Notes: a model not told the origin generated them from the sequence alone. 64,000 nt of DNA from JBEKCD01 sp050015055 (GCA_050015055.1 JBEKCD010000010.1:1-64000), one strand, 5' to 3'. Counted from the stretch's first letter, positions 34,508 through 43,956 are shown. Numbers and translations: made by a program.

Positions 34508-35947
34508 TCATACTTGTTTTTGCCATTTTTCCTGCAGGAATTTCGGAATCTCCGAAGAGTCCCTAGGGCCGACTAGTACTTGCCAGCCGCTGAGCTCTTC
34601 GATTTCGCCGCTGAGACGGGCGGATTTTCCGGGAATTATGAGTTTCCTATGCTTGACTTTACTCTCAATTCCCGAAGCCTTCAAGGCGTCCGCGATTTTC
34701 TCCGCTGTCAGCTTTCTCCCTGCCACTGCGCTATCTACAGCTGTTCCTTCCGTGTCTACGACAAGCACGTACGCGCTAATTTTCGCAGATTCGATGTCCG
34801 AAGCGACTGTGAAGTACGTGAGCGCAAAGTTTGTTGTGAACATCACCGGCGAGTTTTCTTCAGGAGTGCCGAACACTTTCAGGCCTGATTCAACAGCCAC
34901 TGGCTTTCGGGGGTCGGTGTAAATGTTTTGCCGTAGTATAACGCTTGGAAGAAGTGACCAGCCGTCAACGCTGTGCATGACAACGATGTCCGCGAAGCGG
35001 ACGATAAGCATCGATGCCAAGTAGGCCTCTCTCCACTTCACGATTTCGTCCACGGCTTCGCCCCTTTCCATCCAGGCGACCATCGGCACGCCTATGAGAG
35101 GAAAACCGCAGAGCTCGTCTCCCTTCTCGCATGCGGCCCTGCGAATCATCGTGAAGTTGTTCAGCGTGTCTGCTAAACCGTCGCTTGAGAAGGTGCCAGG
35201 ATCCAGCACCAAGTCTTCAACGCCGTATTCCGTCAGCGTCTTAGCCAAGGATAGGAGCATTTTCAAATCGTTTGGCGCAAGAACCGCGAGAGGACAATCG
35301 TACATCAGGGCAAGCTCTGCCATTTCCTTCCAGTTGTCTTTCGTAGCCGCGTACAAGAGCGGTCTAGATTTCGGAATGGCCATCACTCCCGCTTCCAAAA
35401 CGTTGGGGTCCAACGAGCACAGAATGAGCGGCAGGCCCGTGTTTTCTGCCACTTTCTTGACGGTGACCGCGAACTTGTCAGGGTCGTTTGAAGTAGAGCG
35501 GACGGCAACCATGTTGAGTCTCAATGTCTGCCCTATGTACTCGAAGTTGAAGCCTTCAGTCCGCTTCACCCTGTCCAACATCATTTCATCAGGCATCTCA
35601 TCAGTCACGTCGATGGCGATGGCCGTCGGGTTGGTGTACGTGAACTCGTGTCTGTACATGACGAGTTTTCCGCCGATCTTCACAGCCTTGTCACCGACGC
35701 CCACGGCGACTTCTTTTATGGCCGGTTTCAACATTTCCTTCAGCTGTTTGTAGGCTCTCTCCTGCATTTTGGCTAGGAGCGGTTTGCATTTTTCCAGCGT
35801 TACTTCGCGGTTGACGAGTTTTGTTGCAAACGCTAAACAGTTTTCTTCTCCGCATTCCTTGCAGTTCGTCTTCGGAAGAAGCTTGTAAACGTCTATCGGG
35901 CTTAGCTCTTTTATGCCGACTCTTTTTTTGCCTTCCTTTTCACTCAT
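34508..35947 (-). CDS. cdhE: CODH/ACS gamma subunit, corrinoid Fe-S protein large subunit
   Basis: 479 residues. An N-terminal 4Fe-4S domain, NCKECGEENCLAFATKLVN with a further Cys (LEKC), is the hallmark of CdhE/AcsC. The TIM-barrel and C-terminal corrinoid-binding domain follow. It carries the methyl group from the methyl-pterin branch to the A-cluster. Last gene of the cdhABCDE order, 18 bases after cdhD. Length matches archaeal homologs. ATG start. Confidence 0.95.
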   Translation of the reverse strand: MSEKEGKKRVGIKELSPIDVYKLLPKTNCKECGEENCLAFATKLVNREVTLEKCKPLLAKMQERAYKQLKEMLKPAIKEVAVGVGDKAVKIGGKLVMYRHEFTYTNPTAIAIDVTDEMPDEMMLDRVKRTEGFNFEYIGQTLRLNMVAVRSTSNDPDKFAVTVKKVAENTGLPLILCSLDPNVLEAGVMAIPKSRPLLYAATKDNWKEMAELALMYDCPLAVLAPNDLKMLLSLAKTLTEYGVEDLVLDPGTFSSDGLADTLNNFTMIRRAACEKGDELCGFPLIGVPMVAWMERGEAVDEIVKWREAYLASMLIVRFADIVVMHSVDGWSLLPSVILRQNIYTDPRKPVAVESGLKVFGTPEENSPVMFTTNFALTYFTVASDIESAKISAYVLVVDTEGTAVDSAVAGRKLTAEKIADALKASGIESKVKHRKLIIPGKSARLSGEIEELSGWQVLVGPRDSSEIPKFLQEKWQKQV

Positions 35948-35965
35948 GTGCGTACACCTTGAAAT

Positions 35966-37198
35966 CTAGACTCTGGCGGAGACCCATTCTGCAAGTTTTC
36001 CAGCGTTGCCCGAACTGCCGCATTCGAGTTCTCTGATTATGTCTTTGAGGGTTTTCACCGCGGCCGGGTGCATCATCATGAACAGGTCGACGCCCGCAAG
36101 TAGAAGCGTCACAGCTGTGGTCACCTCCCACAGGGGACCTCGCAGTTCCCTGGGTTCCCATTCGGGGGCCATTTTCAGCCAAGCCTCTCGCGCTGCCCAG
36201 GCGTTTGTGGTTCCTGAAGACATGGGATGCGCCAACTCAGGGTCTCCCATAAGCCCGCCGAGTCTGGCCCTCTCCATGTTAGTAAACGCGTAGTCCAGTC
36301 CATACCCGAGTGCCGCCGTCGTCAAATCCATCACAATGTCCTCTTTCGGCATGAAGTCATAGAGTCGACGGTTGAGCTCCCTAGCCAAGTTTAAGTCCAT
36401 CGGAGTGAAGGACAGCGCCACGTGCCCGTTCTTCTTGATGAACTTTGCGCAACGTTCAACGTTCATGTCCCTAGTCACCGAGCTCATGAGAAACCTCTCG
36501 CCCGCAAAGGTTTCAGCGATCTCTGCGAAGGCCGCAGTGTCTTTGATTGGATCTCCGCATCCGCCGATCACTAGGGGCACGTCCACTGCTTGAACGACCT
36601 TCTCAACAGTTTTGACCGCCTCTTTCGGTGGAGCGTCTTTCAAGAGTGGATCAATGCTGATCAAGTGTATGGTTAGGAGGTCAGCTCCAAACTTTTCGAC
36701 CGCGAGCTTGGCCCAGGCCGCAGGATCGCCCACCACTTCTTTGACGTGCATCTTGACGGCTTTCGGAAGGGGAACTTCCATGTCGAAAATGTCCAACGCC
36801 ACGACAGGAGTGTGCAACGTGGGTTTCTCAAAAGTGTAGAAAGCGGGTGCGGTTTCGCCTCCTATGACGACGGATTTTCCGCGGGTTCCACCTTCTTTTT
36901 TAGTCGCTCCAAGCCTCACTTCCACAATTTGGCTGGGATACGCCTTGACTGGCGGAATAAACTCTGTCTGTATGATAGTTTGAGGCTTAATCTTTGCCGG
37001 TTTGACTGTCTTGGGTTGCGAGATTACGCGCGGAGCAACCATGCCGGGTTGAATCGAGATTTCCAAGTTGCCGACTTCCATCTCGAAGTCTTCGAGTTCT
37101 ATTTCTTGGAGTTTCGCGAGCAGCTCTGTGAGGCGTGGACTGAGCTTCAGCCCAAGGGGGTTCTCTTCTTTCTCCTTCTCTTTCTCTTTTTCGGGCAA
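35966..37198 (-). CDS. cdhD: CODH/ACS delta subunit, corrinoid Fe-S protein small subunit
   Basis: 410 residues. The TIM-barrel core begins VEVRLGATKKEGGTRGKSVV and includes MHVKEVVGDP and VIGGCGDPIKDTAAFAEIAE, matching CdhD/AcsD, which forms the heterodimer with CdhE and shares the corrinoid. A charged N-terminal tail (EKEKEKEKEE) and a proline-rich linker precede the core. It starts at TTG six bases after cdhC. Length and order fit archaeal complexes. Confidence 0.94.
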   Translation of the reverse strand: MPEKEKEKEKEENPLGLKLSPRLTELLAKLQEIELEDFEMEVGNLEISIQPGMVAPRVISQPKTVKPAKIKPQTIIQTEFIPPVKAYPSQIVEVRLGATKKEGGTRGKSVVIGGETAPAFYTFEKPTLHTPVVALDIFDMEVPLPKAVKMHVKEVVGDPAAWAKLAVEKFGADLLTIHLISIDPLLKDAPPKEAVKTVEKVVQAVDVPLVIGGCGDPIKDTAAFAEIAETFAGERFLMSSVTRDMNVERCAKFIKKNGHVALSFTPMDLNLARELNRRLYDFMPKEDIVMDLTTAALGYGLDYAFTNMERARLGGLMGDPELAHPMSSGTTNAWAAREAWLKMAPEWEPRELRGPLWEVTTAVTLLLAGVDLFMMMHPAAVKTLKDIIRELECGSSGNAGKLAEWVSARV

Positions 37199-37204
37199 GC
37201 TTTT

Positions 37205-38614
37205 TCACCTGTTCTCCGATTTTTCACTTCTGAGTTGACGGATGATCACTTTTTTCGCGTAGATTTTTGCGTCCTTCAAGATTATCTTGAAACCGCCGGC
37301 CGTTATGGGTAGTGTTGCCGCCGTAACGGCGGGCACTAGCTGAGCTTCCTCTCCTGCTTCTTCTGGAGTCGCTTCTGCGGCTTCTGGCGTTTCTTCCTTC
37401 CAGTTTGCAACGACTGGGTGGTTGTGCTCTTTCAGGAAAGCCTTCAGCTCGTCAATGGTTTTTGCGTTCTCTTCGGTGGCAATTTTGTCGACAACGTCTG
37501 GCGGGATGAAGTTTTTGACTCTGTCTTTCACTTCTTTGGGCAGCCACACGATTCGGTTCCAGCCGCCGTCAGCCTGCAGGAACTTTGAGGACCTCATGTA
37601 CTCTATTGACAGTCCGTGGAAACCGTCCACTTGACGGCCGCCCGCCGTGGAGTCAGCCAACGTTGAGAACGCCAGTCCGTTCACGGTCACATCTTTGAAT
37701 CCTCTGTGCACGATGCCGAACCCGTCTGTCTCCGGTACGTAGAAGGCTACGCTTTCAAAACAGCCGCACGAAGTGTGTGGATGGCCGAAAGCTGTGTAGA
37801 GTTGGACTTTCGTGATTTCCCCTAGGGATTTTTTCTTAACCGCTTCGTTCACGCCTGAATATTCTCCTTTCTCGGCGTCCAGCTGTTCTCCTCTTTCGAT
37901 TGTGAAGATTGGGCCCTTCGGGTCTATGCTTGCCGCCGCCTTCCCGTCAAACCAGCTTATGGCACCGCAGTTGGAGTATCGCTGAGGCGTAATGACGCAC
38001 ACGTGGGTTGGAGCGAACGATTGGCACAGAACGCAGCCGTAGAACTTGTCAACCTCTTCGTCCTTCAATCCTCTGGCTCTGGCGTCTCTGGCTTCGTAAA
38101 TCTGCAGAGACTCGCCGTACATCTCTTTCACCCTTTCAGGGTCTGTGATGAATGTCACCTGCATTTTCTCGATTATGGGCAGTTCGCTCTTGAAGAGTCG
38201 ATGCAGGACTTTTCCGATGTACTCGAAGGAGTTCAGCCCTTTCTGGAAGGATTTCTTGCTCAGTCTAAGCCAGATGTCGTAGCGTTGGTTGAGGTGCATG
38301 AAGCCTTCGATGAAGTTGCTGAAAGCGTGTATGCGCCTTTCTATGACACCTTCAAGTTCCGGGTCCAGCTTGGCGCCCGTAACTTCGATGAGGATGCCGA
38401 ACGGGTAGGCCTTTCCCTCTTCCATGTCCTTCAAGTCTGGCCCTACGATGGTCACTTTTCCGTCTTCGATTTCCTCCGGCCCCTTCACTCGTGCCAGCTC
38501 AAACTTTTCTTTAACGTCTGGTCCTCCCAGCTCCACCTGCATGTCTTTTCTTCGAATTCGTTCTCCCTCATAGATTACGCCCACGTCTACTGGGATGTCT
38601 TTGAACATCGACAT
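37205..38614 (-). CDS. cdhC: CODH/ACS beta subunit, acetyl-CoA synthase
   Basis: 469 residues holding the A-cluster that joins CO, methyl and CoA to form acetyl-CoA. A-cluster cysteines are in GCVLCQSFAPTHVCVITPQR and SNCGAISWFDG and in HPHTSCGCFESVAF. As in archaeal proteins, the N-terminal CODH-docking domain of bacterial AcsB is absent. The C-terminus carries a short alanine-rich linker and a small basic domain (GGFKIILKDAKIYAKKVIIR) found in archaeal CdhC. The first of two close ATGs is used. Spaced four bases from cdhB and six from cdhD. Confidence 0.95.
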   Translation of the reverse strand: MSMFKDIPVDVGVIYEGERIRRKDMQVELGGPDVKEKFELARVKGPEEIEDGKVTIVGPDLKDMEEGKAYPFGILIEVTGAKLDPELEGVIERRIHAFSNFIEGFMHLNQRYDIWLRLSKKSFQKGLNSFEYIGKVLHRLFKSELPIIEKMQVTFITDPERVKEMYGESLQIYEARDARARGLKDEEVDKFYGCVLCQSFAPTHVCVITPQRYSNCGAISWFDGKAAASIDPKGPIFTIERGEQLDAEKGEYSGVNEAVKKKSLGEITKVQLYTAFGHPHTSCGCFESVAFYVPETDGFGIVHRGFKDVTVNGLAFSTLADSTAGGRQVDGFHGLSIEYMRSSKFLQADGGWNRIVWLPKEVKDRVKNFIPPDVVDKIATEENAKTIDELKAFLKEHNHPVVANWKEETPEAAEATPEEAGEEAQLVPAVTAATLPITAGGFKIILKDAKIYAKKVIIRQLRSEKSENR

Positions 38615-38618
38615 TTCT

Positions 38619-39164
38619 CTATTTGCCTCCTACTTCGGACTTGTCAATTATGACCTTTAGGTTTTCCAGCCAGTCCTTCGCTGGGATGTTTGGGAAAGAC
38701 CAGCTTGCATGCGAGTGATAAACGTTGTCCAACGTCACCGTTTTGAGATTCGGCGCGTAATGTTTGAGTCCGGAAAGAATAGTTAACTCCATGTAATAGG
38801 GCAACCCGACGAACAAAGCCAAATCATGCGGCCCTTTGCCGTCAATCCCTTTCCACTCCGGATCTACAAGCCTGTTTCCAATGTCCACCGCGGGCATCCA
38901 CCCTGCGGGCTTGTAGGACCTTTTCAAAAACTCGCTTACTGTGTGGGCTGTGGCGACGACTGGAATCTTCGTTTTCTGGGCAAAATCAACGATGAAGTCA
39001 ATCAGCTTTCTGTCTTCGAGATCTATTTCCGCGACTTTGTGGCCGACCACGAGTATCGGGTGTTTAGCCTTCTTAATCAGCGCAACGACGACTTCAGGCT
39101 TTGTTATGACAGAGGCTTTTTTTGGGCCTGAGACTTCGGCTGTTTGCCAGGGTTCCGCTGCCAC
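38619..39164 (-). CDS. cdhB: CODH/ACS epsilon subunit
   Basis: 181 residues of the CdhB family, a Rossmann-like small subunit that binds the alpha subunit and is thought to help electron transfer. Landmarks are KKAKHPILVVGHKVAEIDLE and ALFVGLPYYMELTILSGLKH. GTG start with GGAAGGAG just upstream, seven bases after cdhA. Only archaeal complexes contain this subunit, which supports the archaeal type. Confidence 0.93.
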   Translation of the reverse strand: MAAEPWQTAEVSGPKKASVITKPEVVVALIKKAKHPILVVGHKVAEIDLEDRKLIDFIVDFAQKTKIPVVATAHTVSEFLKRSYKPAGWMPAVDIGNRLVDPEWKGIDGKGPHDLALFVGLPYYMELTILSGLKHYAPNLKTVTLDNVYHSHASWSFPNIPAKDWLENLKVIIDKSEVGGK

Positions 39165-39171
39165 GGCTCTC

Positions 39172-41520
39172 TCACTCCTTCCTCTTTCGGATCATTCTGG
39201 GCAAGAGGGTTGGGTCAGGTATGACTGTTTCCTTCCACTTCTTGTCCTGCAATATCTTCATGATTTCGTCTTTCATCGTAACAGGTATGTCGGTAACGTT
39301 GCGCACGAACGGTGGAATGTCTTCAGGCATTGTTCCAAACAGCCTCTTGTGCAAGTCGATGTAATGGGTCAGCTTTATCGCTCGACCCTTCGACGTGTCA
39401 TTAGGCCTCATACAAAGCTTGGCAATCATAACCATTGCTTCTTCCTTCGTCTCCACTGCGCAGAACAGGTGTTCAGGCGAAGGCCCAATATACACCTTCT
39501 CTCCAGTTCGCGCATCATAAACATACCAGTCCTCTTCACGGTCAGCTCTTCCAAGCAGCATGCGGCGGTACTTTGTTCCATGCGGACCCACTATCACGGG
39601 TATTCCGAGCCTCCAGAAGCCGCTTGCAATCGCTGCTGCTTTCTGGGACATGGCTCCCCATGCCACTCCGACCGCACCGACACGGTTCAATATGTAATCG
39701 GCTATTTCCTCGTAGTTGCCTCTCAGATTGCGTTTAGCAAATATGTTGGCAATTTTAATTGCAGCTCCGGCGATGTGCGCATTCGCTACGCATGAGCCGA
39801 CATTGACGACGCCGCCTGCGGCGAATTCACCCGTGAATGTTTCGTACGGAGTTTTGCCCTCTTCATTCTTGTACATAGCAGCGGACATCGCTGAGCATCC
39901 AGAAGTCACAACTATGTAACGTCTGTTAGCGAACTCGGTCACCATTTCGGCAACTTCTGCCCCGCCCTTGGGGTAATTGGCGCAGCCCACAAAAGCAACC
40001 ACGCCAGGAATTTCACCGAACACAAGAGGGCTTCCAACATTCCTTATTTCAACGTCCTGTATGGCTCCTCTTCCAGCACGGATCTTGTAGGTTTCCTCTT
40101 TCAGCTTCTTTTCTCCTGCCTTCACTATGAAACTGTGGATTTTCAGGCCGACCGGGCACGCCTGCTCGCATCTTCCACAACCGACGCATGATTCGTACAG
40201 ATCTGCAAGCATCGTCAAGTTTTCCTTGCCAGCGGCCTTTATCGCCTCTGGAATGTTAAGATCCTGTGGACATGCCCGTCTACAGTCACTACATTGCTTG
40301 CACTCTTTCGCCCTTCGGACAACTTCTTCAGCCGATGGAATTGTCTTGAACTTCTTCCGCATAGGCGCAACTTTCAACGCGGTTTTAACTGCGACTTCTC
40401 CGACTTTCTCAGGATCAAGAATAAGTACTCCAGGAGTCTTTCCGCTCACAAGATCTTCGACAATTTCGTCTGCAGCGTCGTTAGTGCGATCTGGCAAGCC
40501 CATGCAGTTCTTCTCAGAGGCCACGATGACGGGCGCCTTGATGCTGTGAGCCTCGTCTAAAGCGTCTGTTCGTATGCACTGTTCATCTAACACGACGACG
40601 TCTGGAACACCGCTTCTTATGAAGCGCAACTGCCACGAAATCGGACCCACGATTTTCGCTTTTTTATGATACCGGGTAATGTCATGCGCCGTGCAGCAGA
40701 GGCCGCAAACCTCAACTTCCGTGTCAGCTCCGCTCTCTTTCATGTAGTCTATTATTCCAATTGAAGGAACGACATTGTGACCTATGATAAGGATTACGGG
40801 CTTCTCTGGTTTTATGGTTCCAAACCCCAAATCTACAAGAGGAGAATCAGGATCAGCCTTTGGAAAACCATAAGCTGCTACTTGGGCGATGTCAGCGATC
40901 TCCAACCCGATATGGTCTATCATGCCAGCGTGGAGAACCTTTGACTCAAAATCGGTGCTGTTCCCTTCCATGCCAGTGTGTGTTACCGCCAGCAAATTAG
41001 TAAGCTGGTTTTCAGCATAATCTAAAACCTCTTCCAGATCCCCCAGTGTTTGGGGTTTTGTTCCACAGACCAGGCGTATGATCGGTGCCTCAACTTTGAC
41101 GTTAAGGCCGCCCACGTCAAGTGCCTTCCTCCGCCCGAACTTCTTAATCAAGTGTTCAACGAGGTGACGAGCGTGTCCGATGTGCGTCGACGTTCCTATG
41201 CAGCAAGCCAGCAGGACTGTTCTCGACTGCTGTGCAGACATGTCTATTCCACAAGCCCCACGCTTGTTCCCTGTCAAGTCACATTTTCCATAGGTGCAGA
41301 GACAGCACACGTCGCAGAAAGGCATGTAGAACGGTTTGTATCTCTGAAGGATTTTCTTGTCCCACTCCCTGAGCGCGGTCATGGAAGGAAATGGAGTTGG
41401 TCCCATGGGCTCGGCCCATGACTCGTCAACAACCTTGCCCACTGAAAGCTCGAGATTCTTGATAACTCCAACGTCAGTCTTCAATTCTCCAATCTTTACT
41501 TTAACGCCTTTTCTACTCAC
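39172..41520 (-). CDS. cdhA: CODH/ACS alpha subunit, carbon-monoxide dehydrogenase
   Basis: 782 residues. It carries the C-cluster that interconverts CO2 and CO, the D/B-cluster cysteines and two ferredoxin-like 4Fe-4S sites: CDVCCLCTYGKCDLTGNKRG, CKQCSDCRRACPQDL and CVGCGRCEQACPVGL. STHIGHARH, GLCCTAHDITRYH, TSGCSAMSAAMY and NVGSCVANAHIAG supply further C-cluster ligands. This is the archaeal CdhA form with extra ferredoxin domain (bacterial AcsA lacks it). GTG start. It leads the operon, 156 bases after two CooC-type genes. Confidence 0.96.
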   Translation of the reverse strand: MSRKGVKVKIGELKTDVGVIKNLELSVGKVVDESWAEPMGPTPFPSMTALREWDKKILQRYKPFYMPFCDVCCLCTYGKCDLTGNKRGACGIDMSAQQSRTVLLACCIGTSTHIGHARHLVEHLIKKFGRRKALDVGGLNVKVEAPIIRLVCGTKPQTLGDLEEVLDYAENQLTNLLAVTHTGMEGNSTDFESKVLHAGMIDHIGLEIADIAQVAAYGFPKADPDSPLVDLGFGTIKPEKPVILIIGHNVVPSIGIIDYMKESGADTEVEVCGLCCTAHDITRYHKKAKIVGPISWQLRFIRSGVPDVVVLDEQCIRTDALDEAHSIKAPVIVASEKNCMGLPDRTNDAADEIVEDLVSGKTPGVLILDPEKVGEVAVKTALKVAPMRKKFKTIPSAEEVVRRAKECKQCSDCRRACPQDLNIPEAIKAAGKENLTMLADLYESCVGCGRCEQACPVGLKIHSFIVKAGEKKLKEETYKIRAGRGAIQDVEIRNVGSPLVFGEIPGVVAFVGCANYPKGGAEVAEMVTEFANRRYIVVTSGCSAMSAAMYKNEEGKTPYETFTGEFAAGGVVNVGSCVANAHIAGAAIKIANIFAKRNLRGNYEEIADYILNRVGAVGVAWGAMSQKAAAIASGFWRLGIPVIVGPHGTKYRRMLLGRADREEDWYVYDARTGEKVYIGPSPEHLFCAVETKEEAMVMIAKLCMRPNDTSKGRAIKLTHYIDLHKRLFGTMPEDIPPFVRNVTDIPVTMKDEIMKILQDKKWKETVIPDPTLLPRMIRKRKE

Positions 41521-41676
41521 AAGAAACCAACCTGGAGATTTTCAGAGGCTGTAACGTGGTCGCTGAAATATTTTAAGTTTGTCTTGACAATCCAGCCGTT
41601 CAATCATCCCAAATTCGGTTTTGAGAATGCATTTTCGGATGATTAGAGTCGACCTGACCTCAAATGCCGCGGTGAA

Positions 41677-42447
41677 TTAGTGGCTGATATAACCTGCAGA
41701 CCTCAGTATTTCCTTAACGGAGACAAACCCCGGAGAGTCTGAGGGCAGGTCAAGTAGAGATCTTCCTTCAAGAACGTACTCTTCGACTTTTTCGTCGCGA
41801 GTTATCTTGCCCAGATACTTGAACTTCAAAGCGTTTTCAACGTGGCTTCTCAGGTTTTCTGGAAGCCTGTAGCCGCCGACAACGTAGAAGTTCTCGAAGG
41901 CTATTTTGACCTCTTTGGCCACGCGATAGGCCCGTTCAACGTGGTCGATGGATTTCTTAGAAGGGTCGATGACGTCGAAAACGTCATTGACTTTTGTCGC
42001 GATTCTTCGGTTCAGATGCTCCAGGCCGGCTGGCGAATCGATGAGTACGTACTTGTAGTTCTTTGTCAGGGTTTCGAGTGCTCCTTTCAGAGCGGCGTTT
42101 GGCAGGCAGTAGCATCCTTCAACCCATTTTGTTCCTAGGGCGATGAAGTCAAAACTGTCGCCTTCGTACATGCCTCGAGCCCATATCTTGTTTTCAACCC
42201 GCTCAGTGGGGGCAACGCCAACGGTGGTTCCGCCCTCTTCCAGAAAAGTCTCCACAAGCAAGTCTGAGATTGACTTCTTGCCCACTTCTTTCAGGTCTAC
42301 CCCGACCATTTCACCCAAATTCTGGTCAGGGTCAGCGTCCACCAGAAGAAGAGGTGAGTCTCCAGCCTCGCTGAAGTGCTTGGCCATCATGGCCACAAAA
42401 CTCGTCTTTCCCGTTCCTCCGCGGCCGATAGTGACAAGCGTCTTCAA
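41677..42447 (-). CDS. cooC: CooC-type ATPase for CODH nickel insertion
   Basis: 256 residues of the SIMIBI NTPase class. The deviant Walker A reads GRGGTGKTSF; here Arg replaces the signature Lys (KGGxGK) that normally reaches into the partner active site, an oddity. A GCYCLPNAALKGAL stretch carries the CxC nickel-binding motif of CooC. The family hydrolyses ATP to load nickel into the C-cluster of CODH. It lies upstream of cdhA in the same direction, 43 bases after the second copy, so the pair probably serves CdhA. Confidence 0.85.
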   Translation of the reverse strand: MKTLVTIGRGGTGKTSFVAMMAKHFSEAGDSPLLLVDADPDQNLGEMVGVDLKEVGKKSISDLLVETFLEEGGTTVGVAPTERVENKIWARGMYEGDSFDFIALGTKWVEGCYCLPNAALKGALETLTKNYKYVLIDSPAGLEHLNRRIATKVNDVFDVIDPSKKSIDHVERAYRVAKEVKIAFENFYVVGGYRLPENLRSHVENALKFKYLGKITRDEKVEEYVLEGRSLLDLPSDSPGFVSVKEILRSAGYISH

Positions 42448-42490
42448 ATGTTCTTCCTTCTCTTCTGCACAAAGGAGTGTTCTTTCAGAT

Positions 42491-43273
42491 TTATGAGTTG
42501 TTCTTCGTCGTGAAGTTCTTGCACAGTCTTTCTATCGCGAGCAGAGCTTTTGAGGTCTCGTGTTTGAGCGGGGTCTCGCCTCGCATTTCTGCTTCCACGA
42601 CCGTTTCGTCGAATGGAATGAAGTCAAGAACCCTTAAGCCGTTTTCTTGGGCATATTTTTTGATGACATCTTTTTGATTTTCATTCGCAATTTTGTTTCC
42701 GATTAGAAAAACCTGTTTCATTCCGGCGCCAGCGGCTAATGCGTGGATGTGGTTGGCAACTTCCAAGGATTTGCTGTTTGCGTCAGTCACGATGAGCATA
42801 TAATCTACTTGTCGCGCTGTCCCCCTGCCCATGTGTTCGCAGCCTGCTTCCATGTCAAGGATGACGGCCTCGCCTCTTTCCACCACCAAGTGACGCATCA
42901 ATGCCCGGATGAGTGCGTTTGCTGGACAGGTGCATCCTGAGCCCATCGACTGCACGGTTCCCATTACAATCAAGTTTACTCCAAAGGGAGTCTTCACTGA
43001 GAAGTCGCGGACAATGTCATCTACGCTGAAAGATAAGCGAAAAATGCCCGAGTATCCTGTGCTCGTTTTGGACTCAATCAGGCTCTTGTTCTCAGAGAGA
43101 GGCACGATTTTGCGGGCTTCCTCTGGAGACAGACCCAGAGTCAAGGCAAGGTTCGGCGATGGATCAGCGTCAATGGCTATGGTGCTCAGCCCGGTTCTGG
43201 CAAACTGGAAAGCTAGACCTCCAGCCAGCAGGGTCTTTCCAACACCTCCCTTCCCCGCAACTGAAATCTTCAG
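42491..43273 (-). CDS. cooC: CooC-type ATPase with probable CTG start
   Basis: 260 residues. The frame reads LKISVAGKGGVGKTLLAGGL, a full P-loop with the signature Lys, then IAIDADPSPNLALTLG, GSGCTCPANALIRAL (CxC) and MEAGCEHMGRGTARQVD. The family start (MKI.V.GKGGVGKT) aligns with a CTG at 43273; no ATG, GTG or TTG occurs in frame upstream before a stop, and starting at the internal TTG (43144) would remove the whole P-loop. A GGTGGG site lies five bases before the CTG. A 13-codon leader frame ends one base before it, so reinitiation is possible. Function as for its neighbour. Confidence 0.82.
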   Translation of the reverse strand: MKISVAGKGGVGKTLLAGGLAFQFARTGLSTIAIDADPSPNLALTLGLSPEEARKIVPLSENKSLIESKTSTGYSGIFRLSFSVDDIVRDFSVKTPFGVNLIVMGTVQSMGSGCTCPANALIRALMRHLVVERGEAVILDMEAGCEHMGRGTARQVDYMLIVTDANSKSLEVANHIHALAAGAGMKQVFLIGNKIANENQKDVIKKYAQENGLRVLDFIPFDETVVEAEMRGETPLKHETSKALLAIERLCKNFTTKNNS

Positions 43274-43274
43274 T

Positions 43275-43316
43275 TTACAGTCCCACCGAGTTCTTCCATG
43301 CAGATAGACGAAGCAT
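43275..43316 (-). other. Short leader frame just before the CTG-started cooC
   Basis: ATG to TAA, 13 codons, with AGGAAG overlapping the ATG. Its TAA ends one base before the CTG start of cooC. It could allow translational reinitiation at the non-standard codon. It may equally be chance. Confidence 0.3.
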
Positions 43317-43475
43317 CTTCCTATTACGTTTTCTCAGGCGCGCGCCAAAATACGTGTATGTTTTGTTATGATAGCTCCGTCTTTAGGACAGATTCTTATT
43401 GAGAATTCATAACGTATTTACTTTCCGTGCGGAACTTTTTCATATGGCGCAAACACAGCTATCGTGCGCTATTCC

Positions 43476-43892
43476 ATGGAAAAGGCGTTGAACTTGTCTG
43501 AAGCGGCGAGGATTGCACTTCTTCAAGAAATGATGAGGGATGCGAAGCGAAACGAGAGAGGCGGTCTTCTGGCCTGTCTTGTCGGTGTGGTTGTGTCGGT
43601 TGCTGGCTTTTCAACCATTCCCCTCGCGAGAAACTCTCTCGAGCTGGGGGTTGTCGGGCTAGTGATTGCTGCGGTGGGATTCGTCGTGTATCTCCATTAC
43701 TCACGTTTATACTCTAGATTCGTGGGGCAGTTGGCAAAGATTGCATTCAAGACCGCAACGCCGTGTCCGCAATGCGGGAAAGAACTGCCAGAAGGTGAAT
43801 TTGGCTTTTGCCCTTTCTGCGGAACCTCTCTCAAATCTGAGGGCATCATACAACAAGAGTTCTTGGAAAAGGACGCGACTACGTTGCCTTGA
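43476..43892 (+). CDS. Small membrane protein with C-terminal zinc ribbon
   Basis: About 138 residues. Two adjacent hydrophobic segments (CLVGVVVSVAGFSTI and VVGLVIAAVGFVVYLHY) are followed by a cytoplasmic tail with CPQCGKELPEGEFGFCPFCG, a zinc ribbon with two CPxCG knuckles. The N-terminal helix is acidic. Such small archaeal proteins are common and uncharacterised. A GTG at 43464 adds four residues. It is divergent from the cooC genes and not tied to them by any operon signal. Confidence 0.7.
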   Translation: MEKALNLSEAARIALLQEMMRDAKRNERGGLLACLVGVVVSVAGFSTIPLARNSLELGVVGLVIAAVGFVVYLHYSRLYSRFVGQLAKIAFKTATPCPQCGKELPEGEFGFCPFCGTSLKSEGIIQQEFLEKDATTLP

Positions 43893-43956
43893 TTTCTTGC
43901 GCCCGCTAAGAGAAAATGTCAAGCATGGAAAAGATGCGCGCTTCTGTAAAGCCCCT

